Assembly: GCA_014529385.2 (NCBI GenBank) | Contig: CM043944.1 | Span: 170,585,740 to 170,649,739, forward strand | Length of the DNA stretch: 64,000 bases | DNA from: Adiantum capillus-veneris | Lineage: Eukaryota; Streptophyta; Polypodiopsida; Polypodiales; Pteridaceae | Direction: 5' to 3' | Shown: positions 43,564 through 55,455 of the stretch, piece by piece | How the letters are laid out: each line of letters opens with the position of its first letter | Numbering within the stretch: the first letter of the stretch is position 1 | Translations under genes and position numbers: made by a program | The notes under the pieces: generated by a model | Told to the model about the DNA's origin: nothing | The model's database searches: none | What the model saw: the letters and a program-made list of their open reading frames with translations, nothing else

Positions 43564-45300
43564 GACAGGTGTGAGAGCGTAGATGGACGGCTTCGCGATG
43601 AACTCGTCGACTATGGCGGAGAGGTCACAGATCTGAGCAGAGAAATAGAGGAGGCTTGTGGATAGCCATACAGAGGCTTGCAAGAGAGCTCTCTGGAGCT
43701 TCCTAGTGCTCACAGGTCAATCCACAGTTCCTCTACAGATCAGCCCACTGTGTACAACATTTTTCCTCTTCTCAGCAAGCTTTGCAACGGCTACATCGGC
43801 AATAGATTGGAGCTTGGAGCTTCCATAGACATGGAGCATTGTGAGATTGATGCATTTAGCTCACGCATCGAGGTGGAAAGTGAGTTTGAGCCTTTCTATG
43901 AGCTCAAAGAAGTAGAAAAGAAAGTCGTTCAGTTTTTGGCAGTTTGACAGCAGTCTACTGTTTTGCTCATAACTTGAGCTACAAAGCTCCGATTCCAAAA
44001 TTTTTTGGTTCAAAACGGACGTGGCTTCAAGCTCTACGACTTTGTAGAAGGAATTGTTTTCTGATTCGGAGTGCAGGTTGTTCTGAAATAAAAAACACAG
44101 AGACTGTTTTTCAGGATAGTTTTGGGCTCTGTTGTTTTCTTTGCTGCAGACAGCTTACCCGTGCACGCTGCAGGTAGTAGGCACTATTTGTAGGTGTTAC
44201 AAGATCGGGTTTGACTCCCAGGTACAGGTTGAGTCTAGTACTCCCACAGGTATTCCTAGTTGCAGTTGAGTGGTTCTTCTATAGTGTTGTGGCTTGCATA
44301 CATGGTCTTTGAGCGGGTAATGCTCTATGTATGCTTATGTGGTGAGCAGTAGATCTTGTGAGCAAGTGCAGAGGTTGGTTGTGGATGACATGTATGGTCA
44401 CGTGTGGTACTCTTTGTGAGCATTTGTTGGACACAAGTTTGCAGAGCTTATGCATGTATGTTCAGTGTAGTTTGATGCGCATTGATTGCTCATTGTATTG
44501 AGCTTGCAGGACAATGGTTGTTTTGTGTTGATAGCCATTGTGTGTCGAAACTCTGGCGAAATTTTCCCAGGAGTTTTATGCGCATCATTTATGCGATCTA
44601 GGTAGAGATTGGGGGTTGCACTCAGCATTTGCACGCAGTGTTCTTTGCAGGTGGGAGATTAGTGCGTGTGTATGCATCGATACCGCACAGTGGGGGCTTG
44701 GTGATTAGCTCACGGTTTGACAGGCGTACAGTTATCTTGGCACACTCACATGAGTGAATATTGTGATGTATGCTTGTGTGGCTACGAGCTAGGTAGCCGG
44801 ATTCGAGCACTAACGGCTTGAGGTTTTTCAGCAGGTTTCAGCTACAAGTTTACAAGTTTACAGGGAGGTTTGAGGGCTTATTTGGGCGCTGAATTTTCAG
44901 CCATTGTTTCCTCTTTGCAGGTGTCCATGTATGGCTCAGTTGTAGGCTGATCTGGGACACGCTTGTGACTTGTTTATGCAGCTGTTTAAGAGCTGAATTT
45001 TGGGGTTGATTTGCAGCCATATTTTATAGCCATATAGGAGCTTGGTTTACTCTATAGGAGCCTCGTACACTTGGCATTTGGGATTTGCATCATTGCCATT
45101 TGTGGAGCACAATGTGGTTACACTACTGCGAGAGATTTTATGCGTGGATTCGCATGAGCATTGTAGGTGCTGGTGAGCTCTTTTTTTGAGAGCATTTTCT
45201 CGTTGTAGGTTGCTTCCTTTGGATCAGTTGAGTGCATTTCATTGCTACCGTACCTAGAGTAGAGTTACAGCTCTTGGTTATTTTTGACATCCACTTATAG
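43564..45300 (+). other. Leader of copia copy A
   Basis: Long stretches match the leader of the complete element (for example AGCTTCC(T)AGTGCTCACAG, GTTACAAGATCGGGTTTGA, CTCCCAGGTACAGG). Short open frames such as 43678-43947 appear in both copies but lack protein-like conservation. A tRNA B-box-like GGGTTTGACTCCC lies at 44208-44220. Confidence 0.65.
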
Positions 45301-45308
45301 TAGTCAAT

Positions 45309-46301
45309 ATGTGTGAGACTTTCGAGTCTAGGACAATGACTCATGAGAGACGGCGTTCTCGTTTGTGTCGACACTTGAGATGTTGGCATTGTGGTCACAT
45401 AGGGCACATTAGATGGCGATGCTTTCGTCGTATGAGACAGCACAGGAGACAGGCTAGTCTCAAGGATGTAGTAGATGCTATAGGCTCCGTTGACTTGATA
45501 GTTGCAAGATCAGATACAGAGTCTGAGTACCCTAGTGACAGTGAGGTCACATTTGCTTTCTGTATTACTCCTGATTTTTTGACGTATGAGGATAGTGCAC
45601 TTCTTTTGTAGTGGGTGCTAGACAGGGACGCTACTTTTCATGTCACTCCGTATCGTGACTGGTTCAGTAGCTATTCTAGCAGAGTGCATGGTAGTGTGCA
45701 ATTGGCAGATGGGTCACTGCATGAGATTGCTAGTTCAGGAGATGTGAGACTGTCATTATCGAGCGGTGCATTGTGTGTGCTCAGAGATGTGCGTCATGTG
45801 ACAGATTTGACAATGAGTTTGATCTCCATTGATCAGCTCAGGGATAGTGGATGTCGGGTATCATTGCTTGAGCGATCTTTTGCATTGCATTTAGGTTCGC
45901 TAGTGATTGCGAGAGGTGCTAGAGTTGGCACATGGTACCCATTGCACGTAGTACATGTGCGAGATGGTCAAGTCTCAATCGTGTTACAGCCATGCAGAGA
46001 GCGAGAGACCAGGACAATCTCTTTTGCTCATGGGTTGCAGGGTGCTTTGCATGGAGTGCAGAGTAGTGAGCTCATTGTGCACACAGTTGGGGCACGACTT
46101 GAGCAGTCACACAGAGAGGTGACAGAGTCAGACATGCATGCTTTGCTAGTGACTGAGAAAAACAGAGAGTCAGTTGTGCGAGATACTCCTATGCAGGATA
46201 GACAGGTAGAGCGGTCTTGCTCTAGTGAGTCACAACAGGAGGACATTATGCAAGAGTCTATCCATAAGGAGTTAGAGCATGAGAGCTCTAGTGAGTCATA
46301 G
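45309..46301 (+). pseudogene. Zinc knuckle and protease-like frame of copia copy A
   Basis: The knuckle CWHCGHIGHIRWRC at about 45379-45420 is followed, after TAG at 45609-45611, by a protease-like region with DRDATFHVTPYRDWF (the DSGA site replaced by DRDA), VHGSVQLADGS, LRDVRHVTDLTMSLISIDQL and LHLGSLVIARGARVG. This is the copia protease/pre-integrase architecture. A Ser/Glu/Gln-rich tail follows. No integrase or RT comes after. Confidence 0.72.
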
Positions 46302-46750
46302 TAGCAGATTGAGTGGTCATGTTTGCAGTAGATGATTGCAGAGGAGGTTGAGTCAACGATTATGCAGTCATTTATTTTTTTAATTTTCGACAATGAGCAT
46401 GGGGATATAGTTGTGCAGGATATGTCTTCCAGCAGACACCTAGAGCAACTGGTTTGCTTTGAGGTTGCACGACAGGTTGATGCGTCTTTTGCGGACAGTC
46501 AGGAGATGCATGTGGCTGACACGCCTTGTTAGTCAGAGATGCCTATTGCCAAGGATATATATGTTGATGCATGCTCCGTAGAGCTAGCAAGGCCTGCTAG
46601 CATTGCATTGGCATTCGGTGGTCTCATCTATGAGATGCTGATCTTCATCTATGAGATATCGCAGCTGCAGTGGGAGCATTTGCAGTTGGGGTTGTCACTC
46701 ATTTGTTGACTGATAATGGCATAGTGGCGATGATGGAAACTTTTTTCTCC

Positions 46751-47918
46751 ATGAGGTGGTCTTACTTGGCGACTCACACAAGCAGTTTCTAACCTCTACA
46801 GTGAGCATGTGTGCTTTAGAACGCTTCATGCATGTGTGTTTCATACATTTTGGAGTTTGTACACATGTAGGCTTTGTGCAAATACGAATTTTGTGAAGTC
46901 ACTCTTCACCCTTTGGTTGAAGCACCTCTTCAAAAAATCTCAAGCTTGCAATGGCTATCACCAACTGCGTGGGATATGGTAGTAGGGTCAAGTTGGTGGA
47001 TTTTAATTATTGCCTTTGAATTTTACCATGCCAAGATTGGATAAAGGTTTTGTGAGGCAATACTTGATTATGTGTGTGGGAGCTGGAGCCTTTTAAGATT
47101 CAAGGGACTGGAATCGATTCCAATAGTTAAAGATAGTGCTAACAATAGAAAAATTTAAATGCTATCGATGAACACACAAAATGGGAATGGGGAAGGACTG
47201 CTTGACTAAGGAGGTTTAAGGCCGTCGATTGAAATTCAATGAATGTTGATGGAAAGTTGGATGCCCACTTGTGTTGCCTTGTTGAGTGGTATGCAGAGGT
47301 TGATGAGGCTCACATTTTGAGGAAGAAATGAAGCCCAAGTCTATGCACCGTGTGGACTTTGCAGCGTTTTACTGTAGTATTGCCTTGTGCTAGCTTGCTG
47401 AGCTCGCCTCCCAGTTGATGTTGAGGATGCTGAGCAGGGTAATGGTGCTAAAGAGGATGGCAAAGAAGAGCGTGATGACGATGAGGATGAGGTTGAGTAG
47501 ATTTAGCCTTAAAGTGTGACAATTCCCCTTATTGTGAGGCTTGGCGGTGGCTTGCTCTTGCAGGTTGAGCCAACTCATGTAGATCCTTGCCAAGAGAGAA
47601 GAGGGAGTCAAAACCTTGTGCTATCTAGTAAAGCCAGTGTGAAGTCCTCCACATCCATGCGTTGCATCACGTGCCTTCTTGAAAAGTATCGTGTGCTTTG
47701 ATATGCAAAATTTGAGTAGGGTATTCTCATTACATACTCCTAATGAAAATGCTTATTTAAGAGTAAGTATGAGCTCTACAGATGCTTGATGAAAGACTTC
47801 GCTTATGCAAAAAACGGGATCTCCTTCCACTAACCCTTATGCTCATGTAAGTGCTGCTCAATCCTAACTAGACTAGCTCTAATACTATGTTGAAAACATG
47901 GATCGACCTAAGCTAGGA
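46751..47918. other. Unassigned stretch between repeats
   Basis: No recognisable gene, terminal repeat or RNA was found. Short frames such as 47516-47701 show no known motif. Confidence 0.35.
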
Positions 47919-48096
47919 TGGATGAAATCTAATGCTTAGCATGATGCGTGTGTGTGTGCGCCAATGGAAAAACAATGTTACTCAAGCAAATTAGGTTCCA
48001 TGATGGATGAAATCTAATGCTTAGCATGATGTGTGTGTGTGTGTGTGTGTGCCTACAGAAAAACAATGTTACTCAAGCAAATTAGGTCCCATGATG
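47919..48096. repeat. Two-copy tandem duplication of about 85 bp
   Basis: GATGGATGAAATCTAATGCT, a TG-repeat tract and AACAATGTTACTCAAGCAAA occur twice, at about 47919 and 48002. The second copy has a longer (TG)n. Confidence 0.88.
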
Positions 48097-48115
48097 GAAG
48101 CTTGGGCTCATAAAC

Positions 48116-48358
48116 ATGATCTGGAGTAGGGGCAAGATGATCACAAAAAAATATCTCCTTCTTGCTATTCTCTCAAAGTTCCCCTTGTTTCTACCAATGA
48201 AAGTAACCTCTTTCCTTCTACTACCTAAAATTCATAAACCTACCATGGTTGGCCCTCCCATTTGTTCCTACAAAGGTTACCTCTCGGAGACTGCCTCCAA
48301 GTGGCTTCATGTACAACTCTACCCTATTCTTCTATCCAAAACTCAACACCTTGTGGAT

Positions 48359-48393
<35 letters not shown>

Positions 48394-48760
48394 TCTGCCA
48401 ACATTATTCTCTTTATCTTTGATGTGAATCACTTTACCCAAGTATCCGCATCACAAATGGCCTAGAAGCTTTCCAATGCTCAATCCAAGGCATTTTTCTT
48501 GCACTCAAAGTCCATTTCATTCTCCCTCTTGCCTCACTTATTCTAAATCATCACAATCTCTACTTTAACGGTAAATTTTGGCACCAGGTAAAAGGAACCA
48601 CCATGGGTTCCAATTTTGCAGTTATTTACGCATGTATTTTTTCTTTGCTCAACCTTGGAAAAATCCTTTCCATGGACAACCTCCACCCTTTCTTTTCATA
48701 GCACCCTTTGAACCACGGTAACCATGCATCCTCCTCGGCGTCACCCGGATGATGTGTTAC
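48116..48760 (+). pseudogene. Penelope-like element reverse transcriptase fragment
   Basis: The frame reads FLLLPKIHKP with PPICSYKGYLSETASKWLHV, the LPKIHK..(G)RPI...T..ISK signature of Penelope-like RTs. After a run of 32 C at 48360-48391, other frames give FDVNHFYPSI and NGLEAF (motif A with catalytic Asp), FWHQVKGTTMGSNFAVIYACIF (motif B) and HPDDVL (motif C, usually YIDD). This order is specific to Penelope-like retroelements rather than LTR or LINE types. No GIY-YIG endonuclease was seen. Frameshifts and TAG/TAA stops show decay. Confidence 0.8.
48360..48391. repeat. Poly(C) run of 32
   Basis: An uninterrupted C run within the Penelope-like RT frame. It shifts the frame between the LPKIHK part and motif A. 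Confidence 0.9.
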
Positions 48761-48788
48761 CACACTTCCATGGACACCCCTTCTCTTA

Positions 48789-48896
48789 TACCTATCTTTT
48801 TATAATCAAGTCCTAGAGGCTCTTCTTGTGTTGCAGTAGTCCTACCTATCTTTGTATAATAAATTCCTAGAGTTTCTCCTTGTGTTGGACTAGTCC
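48789..48896. repeat. 54-bp direct duplication beside the copia insertion
   Basis: Two units starting TACCTATCTTT(T/G)TATAAT and ending GTAGTCC or CTAGTCC lie head to tail. The second leads directly into the CTATC target duplication of the copia element. Confidence 0.82.
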
Positions 48897-48900
48897 TATC

Positions 48901-49165
<265 letters not shown>

Positions 49166-49177
49166 ACCTCCCACTTA
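49166..49177 (-). promoter_or_regulatory. Polypurine tract
   Basis: AAGTGGGAGGT on the minus strand directly precedes the 3' LTR, typical of copia elements. Confidence 0.85.
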
Positions 49178-49369
49178 AAGGCCAATGTGCCTTTAAGCAA
49201 GATCTAGTAGTGTACAACTAATAGAAGGTGAGATATTCTCTCAACCTATGCCCACTGACTCTCGATGAGCTAGTGCATCCGGCTCTACTGATAGACAAAC
49301 ATCTCGCTGCGGAAGCCACACAGAGCTAGCTCCAAGCTCTGCAAAGAGTCTACAAGAGCTCATGCACTC

Positions 49370-50548
49370 CTACAAGTATCGGTCCAATACCTGCAAACCT
49401 CCCCTATGCTCTATGCCGAGATCAGTCATCGAACAACTAATCAACCCTACTGCAAATGCTCCCACTGCAGCTGCTATGTCGGGCCTCGAGATCAGCATCT
49501 CGTACATGAGGACACCGAATGTTGATGCAACCCTGGCAACCTCTGCCACCTCCAACTCAGAACTCAACTCATGGAAATCCTGTCCCCTATCATAGAGACC
49601 ATGGCACTCTGACTCCGAGCTCTGGAGTGACTCCTCGTGCCCACCACATATCACATGTGTACCAAGAGTATCCATCTGTCCTGAATCTGCATCAAGCTCT
49701 GGCATAAGCATATCAAGAAATGAATCCATAATAGCCGACATCTCAACATCCATGTGAGTCATCTCTTTCATCACCTCTGATGACTCATCCTTCTGTGACT
49801 CACTAGAGCTATCCCGCTCTACCTGTGCATCCGTAGACGCAACCTGCACAACAAGGTCACTGCTCTGCACTCCATGCAAAGCATCCTGCAACCCACAAGC
49901 AAAAGAGACTTGCCTGCTCTCTCGCTCTCTACCTGGCTGCATGATCACAGAGACAACACCGTCTCTCGCATGATCCACATGCAATGGGTAACCTGTACCA
50001 CTCCTGGCACCTCTCGCAATCACTAGCGAACCCAAATGCATCACAAAATCTCGCTCTCGTAGCGAAATCTGACATCCACAATCTCTAAGCTGACCAATCG
50101 AGATCAAACTCACTGTCAAATCTGGTACATAGCACACATGTCGTAACAAGTAAGATGCACCACTCGGTAATGACAGTCTCACATCTCCTGCACCTGCTAT
50201 CGCATGCACCGATCCATCGGTCAAACGTACACTGCCAAGCATCCCGCTAGAATAGCTACAAAACCATGCACGATGCGGCGTGACATGAAACATAGCATCT
50301 GCGTCTAGCAACCACTGCGAAGGGAGTGCACTATCCACATGTATAGCATCTCGTGCACAGCTCGAGGTAAAAGTGACATCCCCGTCACTAGTATACTCCG
50401 ACACTACATGTGCCTCAACTGTCAAAGCAACTGAGTCCATGGCATCACTACATACATCTCTGAGACTGCCATGTCTCCTACGATGTCGCATACGACAAAA
50501 ACAGCGCCGTCTAACGTGTCCAGAATGACCACAATACCAACATGTCAC
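49370..50548 (-). CDS. Zinc knuckle and protease-like protein of the non-autonomous copia element
   Basis: This 392-codon frame is open. The knuckle CWYCGHSGHVRRRC at the start is followed by a basic stretch, then WLLDADAMFHVTPHRAWF at the protease active-site position. There DSGA is replaced by DADA, so catalysis is doubtful. MLGSVRLTDGS, VCYVPDLTVSLISIGQL and LHLGSLVIARGAR complete the protease/pre-integrase pattern. A Ser/Glu-rich tail ends in VLMYEMLISRPDIAAAVGAF, resembling the start of copia RT-RNase H text (YEMLISRPDIA) fused after a deletion. One TAG separates it from gag. Confidence 0.8.
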   Translation of the reverse strand: MTCWYCGHSGHVRRRCFCRMRHRRRHGSLRDVCSDAMDSVALTVEAHVVSEYTSDGDVTFTSSCARDAIHVDSALPSQWLLDADAMFHVTPHRAWFCSYSSGMLGSVRLTDGSVHAIAGAGDVRLSLPSGASYLLRHVCYVPDLTVSLISIGQLRDCGCQISLRERDFVMHLGSLVIARGARSGTGYPLHVDHARDGVVSVIMQPGRERESRQVSFACGLQDALHGVQSSDLVVQVASTDAQVERDSSSESQKDESSEVMKEMTHMDVEMSAIMDSFLDMLMPELDADSGQMDTLGTHVICGGHEESLQSSESECHGLYDRGQDFHELSSELEVAEVARVASTFGVLMYEMLISRPDIAAAVGAFAVGLISCSMTDLGIEHRGGLQVLDRYL

Positions 50549-51067
50549 CTATCGGCGTGCTAGTGAATGTACATGTCTCACACGAGTCCGTGATGACTCA
50601 CATCTATCATACATATCATGTAATCTGCGCCAAAGTACTCTCAAAGTAGTCTCATACATAACAAGAGCATATACAAATTCCGCAAGGTGCAAAGAGAGTG
50701 TAGATAGTGCCATCTCCTCTAGCTCCTGCCACTGATCGTCAGACATGTTTGAAGGTCTACCTGCATCACCACTCAATGGTTGATGCAACCCTCGTTGTGT
50801 CAATGCATCAAGCATACACTCTCTCCATGCCGCAAAGTCTGACCCATCAAACATGCGCATCTGTGAGAGGTCACAATCTGATCGATCACCTGTCTCTGCC
50901 ATGAGCACAATGTAGCAAACTAGAAAGCAAAACCACCTCACCAACAACACCTGAAAACTGTCTACCAATATGGCCAGAAACACAATGTAAAACCTGTGAG
51001 ACACACTCCAAAATAGAGCTCCCGCAATGTCAATACAAGCCTCGCATGCTCTAGTATCACACTGCAA
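50549..51067 (-). CDS. gag capsid of the non-autonomous copia element
   Basis: The frame holds FDGSDFAAWRECMLDALTQRGLH, a typical start of copia gag (F.G.NF..W), and WQELEEMALSTLSLHLAEFV with a LWRRLHDMYD helix. The likely start is the Met of MAETGDRSDCD (about 50900), not the upstream hydrophobic leader. It is shorter than usual copia gag and ends in TAG right before the knuckle frame, so readthrough or a lost Gln codon links the two. Confidence 0.75.
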   Translation of the reverse strand: MQCDTRACEACIDIAGALFWSVSHRFYIVFLAILVDSFQVLLVRWFCFLVCYIVLMAETGDRSDCDLSQMRMFDGSDFAAWRECMLDALTQRGLHQPLSGDAGRPSNMSDDQWQELEEMALSTLSLHLAEFVYALVMYETTLRVLWRRLHDMYDRCESSRTRVRHVHSLARR

Positions 51068-52213
51068 TCTGTGAGCTAATCACCAAGCCCACACTGTGCG
51101 GTATCGATGCATACACACGCACAAATCTCCCACCTGCGGAGAACACCGCACGCAAATGTTGAGTGCAACCCGCAATCTCTACCTAGATCGCATAAATGAT
51201 ACGCATAAAACTCCTGGGAAAATTTCGCCAGAGTTTTGACGCACAATGGCTATCAACACAAAATAACCATTGTCTTGCAAGCTCAATACAATGAGCAATC
51301 AATGCGCATCAAACTACACTCAATATACATGCATAAGCTCTGCAAACCTGTGTCCAACAAATGCTCACAAAGAGTACCAAAGGTGATCATACATGTCATC
51401 CATAACCAACCTCTGCACTTGCTCACAAGATCTACTGCTCACCACATAAGCATACATAGAGCATTACCCGCTCAAACACCATGTATGCAAGCCACAACAC
51501 TGCAGAAGAACCACTCAACTGCAACTGGCAACACCTGTGGGAGTACTAGACTCAACCTGTACCTGGGATTCAAACCCGATCTTGTAACACCTCATATGTG
51601 CCTGCTACCTGCAGTGTACACGGGTAAGTTGTCTGCAACAAAGAAAACAACAGAGCCCAAAACTGTCATGAAAAACAGTCTCTGTGTTTTAAATTTCAGA
51701 CCCACCTGCACTCTGAATCAGAAAACAATTCCTTCTACAAAGTCGTAGAGCTCAAATCCAGCTCCGTTTTGAACCAAAAAGTTTTGGAATCGGAGCTTTG
51801 TAGCGCAAGTTATGAGCAAAACAGTAGACTGCTGTCAAACTGCCAAAAACAGAACGACTTTCTTCTGTGCTTCTTTGAGCTCATAGAAAGGCTCAAACTC
51901 ACTTCCCATCTCGATGCGTGAGCTGAATGCATCAATCTCACAATGCTTCCATGTCTATGGAAGCTCCAAGATCCAACCTGTCGCCGATGTAGCCGTTGCA
52001 AAGCTTGCCCGAAGAGGGAAAATGATGTACACTGTGGGCTGATCTGTAGAGGAACTCTGATCTGTGAGCACTAGGAAGCTCCTGAGAGCTCTCCTGCAAG
52101 CCTCTGTATGGCTGTCCACAAACCTCCTCTATTTCTTTGCTCAGATCTGTGACCTCTCTGCCATAGCTGACGAGTTCATCGCGAAGCCGTCCATCTACGC
52201 TCTCACACCTGTC
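51068..52213 (-). other. Leader of the non-autonomous copia element
   Basis: This corresponds to the leader of copy A at 43564-45300 but is shorter. It contains a B-box-like GGGTTTGAATCCC (51565-51577, minus) with a possible A box about 35 bp upstream, suggesting an included tRNA-derived piece. Short open frames here are not conserved as proteins. Confidence 0.6.
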
Positions 52214-52225
52214 GCTCTGATACCA
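52214..52225 (-). promoter_or_regulatory. Primer-binding site of the non-autonomous copia element
   Basis: TGGTATCAGAGC on the minus strand near the 5' LTR, initiator tRNA-Met type. Confidence 0.92.
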
Positions 52226-52228
52226 AAA

Positions 52229-52502
<274 letters not shown>

Positions 52503-52507
52503 CTATC

Positions 52508-52699
52508 TTATCTTTGTTTAATTCCCCTTCACCCTTGTTTTCCCTCCATCTTTATTGAAGGGTACATCCTTGATTGTATTAAATTTCTGTCTTAAAGATA
52601 CCACCAACTTCCCTATATTGTATAAAAGTCTCCCTCCCAACAGAGTCTCTATCTCTCTTAAATTTTATACCCTTTTTGGGAAATGGAGACTCAATCCTT
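52508..52699. other. Right flank of the copia insertion
   Basis: This is the pre-insertion neighbour of 48896 and may be the continuation of the Penelope-like element (frames such as SLPTESLSLLNF), but no diagnostic motif was seen. Confidence 0.35.
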
Positions 52700-52932
52700 G
52701 ACTCCCCTCTACATTATCTCACATGGGCAACTTCAAATTGGATCTATGGCTGAGGTGATTCGGCCCGTCCGATGCAAGTTTATAAACTTGGGACATTTGT
52801 TAAATTTGGGAAGAAAAGTAATTTTGGGTAGGCTTGAAAATTTAGGACGGTCCGCACCCCATGTTTTGAGCTTACAACCTCCCCACTGCAAGCTATGTGC
52901 ACTAACCACTAAACCCTCATGCGTTCATTGAA
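52700..52932 (-). repeat. Possible tRNA-derived SINE remnant
   Basis: On the minus strand the 5' end reads GGTTTAGTGGTTAGTGCACA, close to a tRNA A-box region. It is followed about 30 bp on by AGGTTGTAAGCTCAAAAC, a degraded B box (expected GGTTCGAATCC), then AT-rich tail sequence. The match is partial and no flanking duplication was confirmed. Confidence 0.35.
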
Positions 52933-53224
52933 ATTTAGGGGATTCGAGTATGTTATATTGTAAATGCGAGCTCATTAGTAAATTCGAGGAAAATTTGTAA
53001 ATTTGGATAGATTAGTAAATTTGGGGCAACCACATTAGATCCGATGATCCATGATTGACTTTCCACCTATTTTCCTTGTCCACCATTGGTCCCATTTGAA
53101 CATGCCCGTGTGATATAGTGATGAGGCTCAGCTCCCCCTACTTAAACCCTCTCCCTTCCTTCTGTACGATTTACACCATTGATGAGCTATTAAGCAAAAC
53201 GTAGTTGGGGTAAACCTTTGTCTA

Positions 53225-54150
<926 letters not shown>

Positions 54151-54737
54151 TTAGAGTAATTTTGATTTTGTGGCAGAGATGGAAGTATACAACCAGAGCT
54201 TGAGAGAACAAGCTAAGCTTATTCGGTGGTTAATTGAAGATCTTAACATGCATGAGAAAACTGACAAAGGAAAGGGAATACCTGATATAGAAGGTTGAAG
54301 TGGAGGAGAAGGTGGAGGTGGGATTTGGTTGGAGTTCTTACTCACAAGCTCCATAGCGATTCAACATAGATGAACTTAAAGAACTAAAATTCCAGCTCGA
54401 TGACTTATTAAAAAAAGGGTTAATGAGACCTAATGTATCTCCTTGGGACAAGTCAGTTCTTTTTCACAGAAAGAAGGATGGGACATATAGGTTGTGTATT
54501 GATTATAGGGGTATGAATAAACAAACCATTAAAAATAAATATCTCCTCTTGAACACATCAATGGGTTGTTAAGTCAACAAAGCTTGATCTACAATCTGGA
54601 TACCACAAAATCAAAGTTAAGGAAGGAGATATTTTGGAGATAGCTTTTCTACACGATATGGGCACTCTGAATTGACAATTTTGGCTTTTGGTTTGACTAA
54701 TGCACTCGCAACATTCATGTGTTTAATAAACAATGTA

Positions 54738-54985
54738 TTTCATCCTTAACTTGATGACTTTATTTTTGTTTATTTTAAGAATGAAAAGGCACATGAACTG
54801 TATTTAAGGAAAACTCTTGAAGTATTGCATGCACATCTCTTGTATGCCTTTTCATCCTTAACTTGACGACTTTATTTTGGTGTTTTTGGATGATATTTTT
54901 GTTTATTTAAGAATGAAAGGAACATGAATTGTATTTAAGGAAAACTCTTAAAGTATTGCGTGAACATCACTCTTATGCCCATCTG
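54738..54985 (+). repeat. Duplicated RT motif C region
   Basis: TTTCATCCTTAACTTGA(T/C)GACTTTATTTT to ACTCTT(G/A)AAGTATTGC occurs twice in tandem, about 112 bp apart. Only the second keeps GTTTTTGGATGATATTTTTG, the FLDDIF catalytic box; the first has lost about 20 bp there. Confidence 0.85.
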
Positions 54986-55116
54986 AGTAAGTGCTTCTTT
55001 GCTAAAGAAGAAATTGTATATTTGAGAAGGGTAATCGCTAAAAAGAGGGCATCCATATTAATCATGATAAGATCAAGGAAATCGTAAATTGGTCAATACA
55101 AAAAACTACGAGAGTT

Positions 55117-55455
55117 GTGCATAGTTTCATGGGGTTGGCACCCTATGAGCGAGCACACTATGAGCAAGCACATATTAAGAATTTATCTAAGATTATGAGT
55201 CCTCTAATTGAACTAACAAATAAAAACAATGGTTTTGTATGGTCTGAAGCATGTCAAGACGCATTTGAAATTCTTACAAAAAAGGTGGCTAAAAATTGTA
55301 ATTTGAAAATTCCAAAATTAGGAAAACCTTTTGTGGTAACATGTGATGCAAGTGGGGAAAAAATGGGATGTGTTTTATGTCAGGAGGAAAGAGTTGTTGC
55401 ATATGCATCTAGTAAGTTGAGAAGATATGAAGTGAATTATCATGTGCATGATTGA
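55117..55455 (+). pseudogene. Gypsy RNase H fragment
   Basis: The open frame contains KIMSPLIELTNKNNGFVWSEACQDAFEIL (connection), KPFVVTCDASGEKMGCVL (catalytic Asp) and VAYASSKLRRYEVNYHVHD, the standard gypsy RNase H start, with normal length up to the stop. Confidence 0.85.

Larger units (their letters stand above)
43363..46750 (+). mobile_element. gag/protease-only copia element, copy A (3' end lost)
   Basis: It has a 187-bp 5' LTR (43363-43549), primer-binding site, about 1.7-kb leader, zinc knuckle and protease-like frame. It belongs to the family of the complete element at 48901-52502 (leader phrases, knuckle and protease residues match). The gag capsid frame present in the complete copy is missing before the knuckle, and no 3' LTR was found. 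Its downstream limit is approximate. Confidence 0.8.

Noticed and set aside
52700-52932. Functional tRNA gene
   Set aside because: A and B boxes are degraded and no cloverleaf with a paired acceptor stem could be drawn; kept only as a possible SINE remnant.
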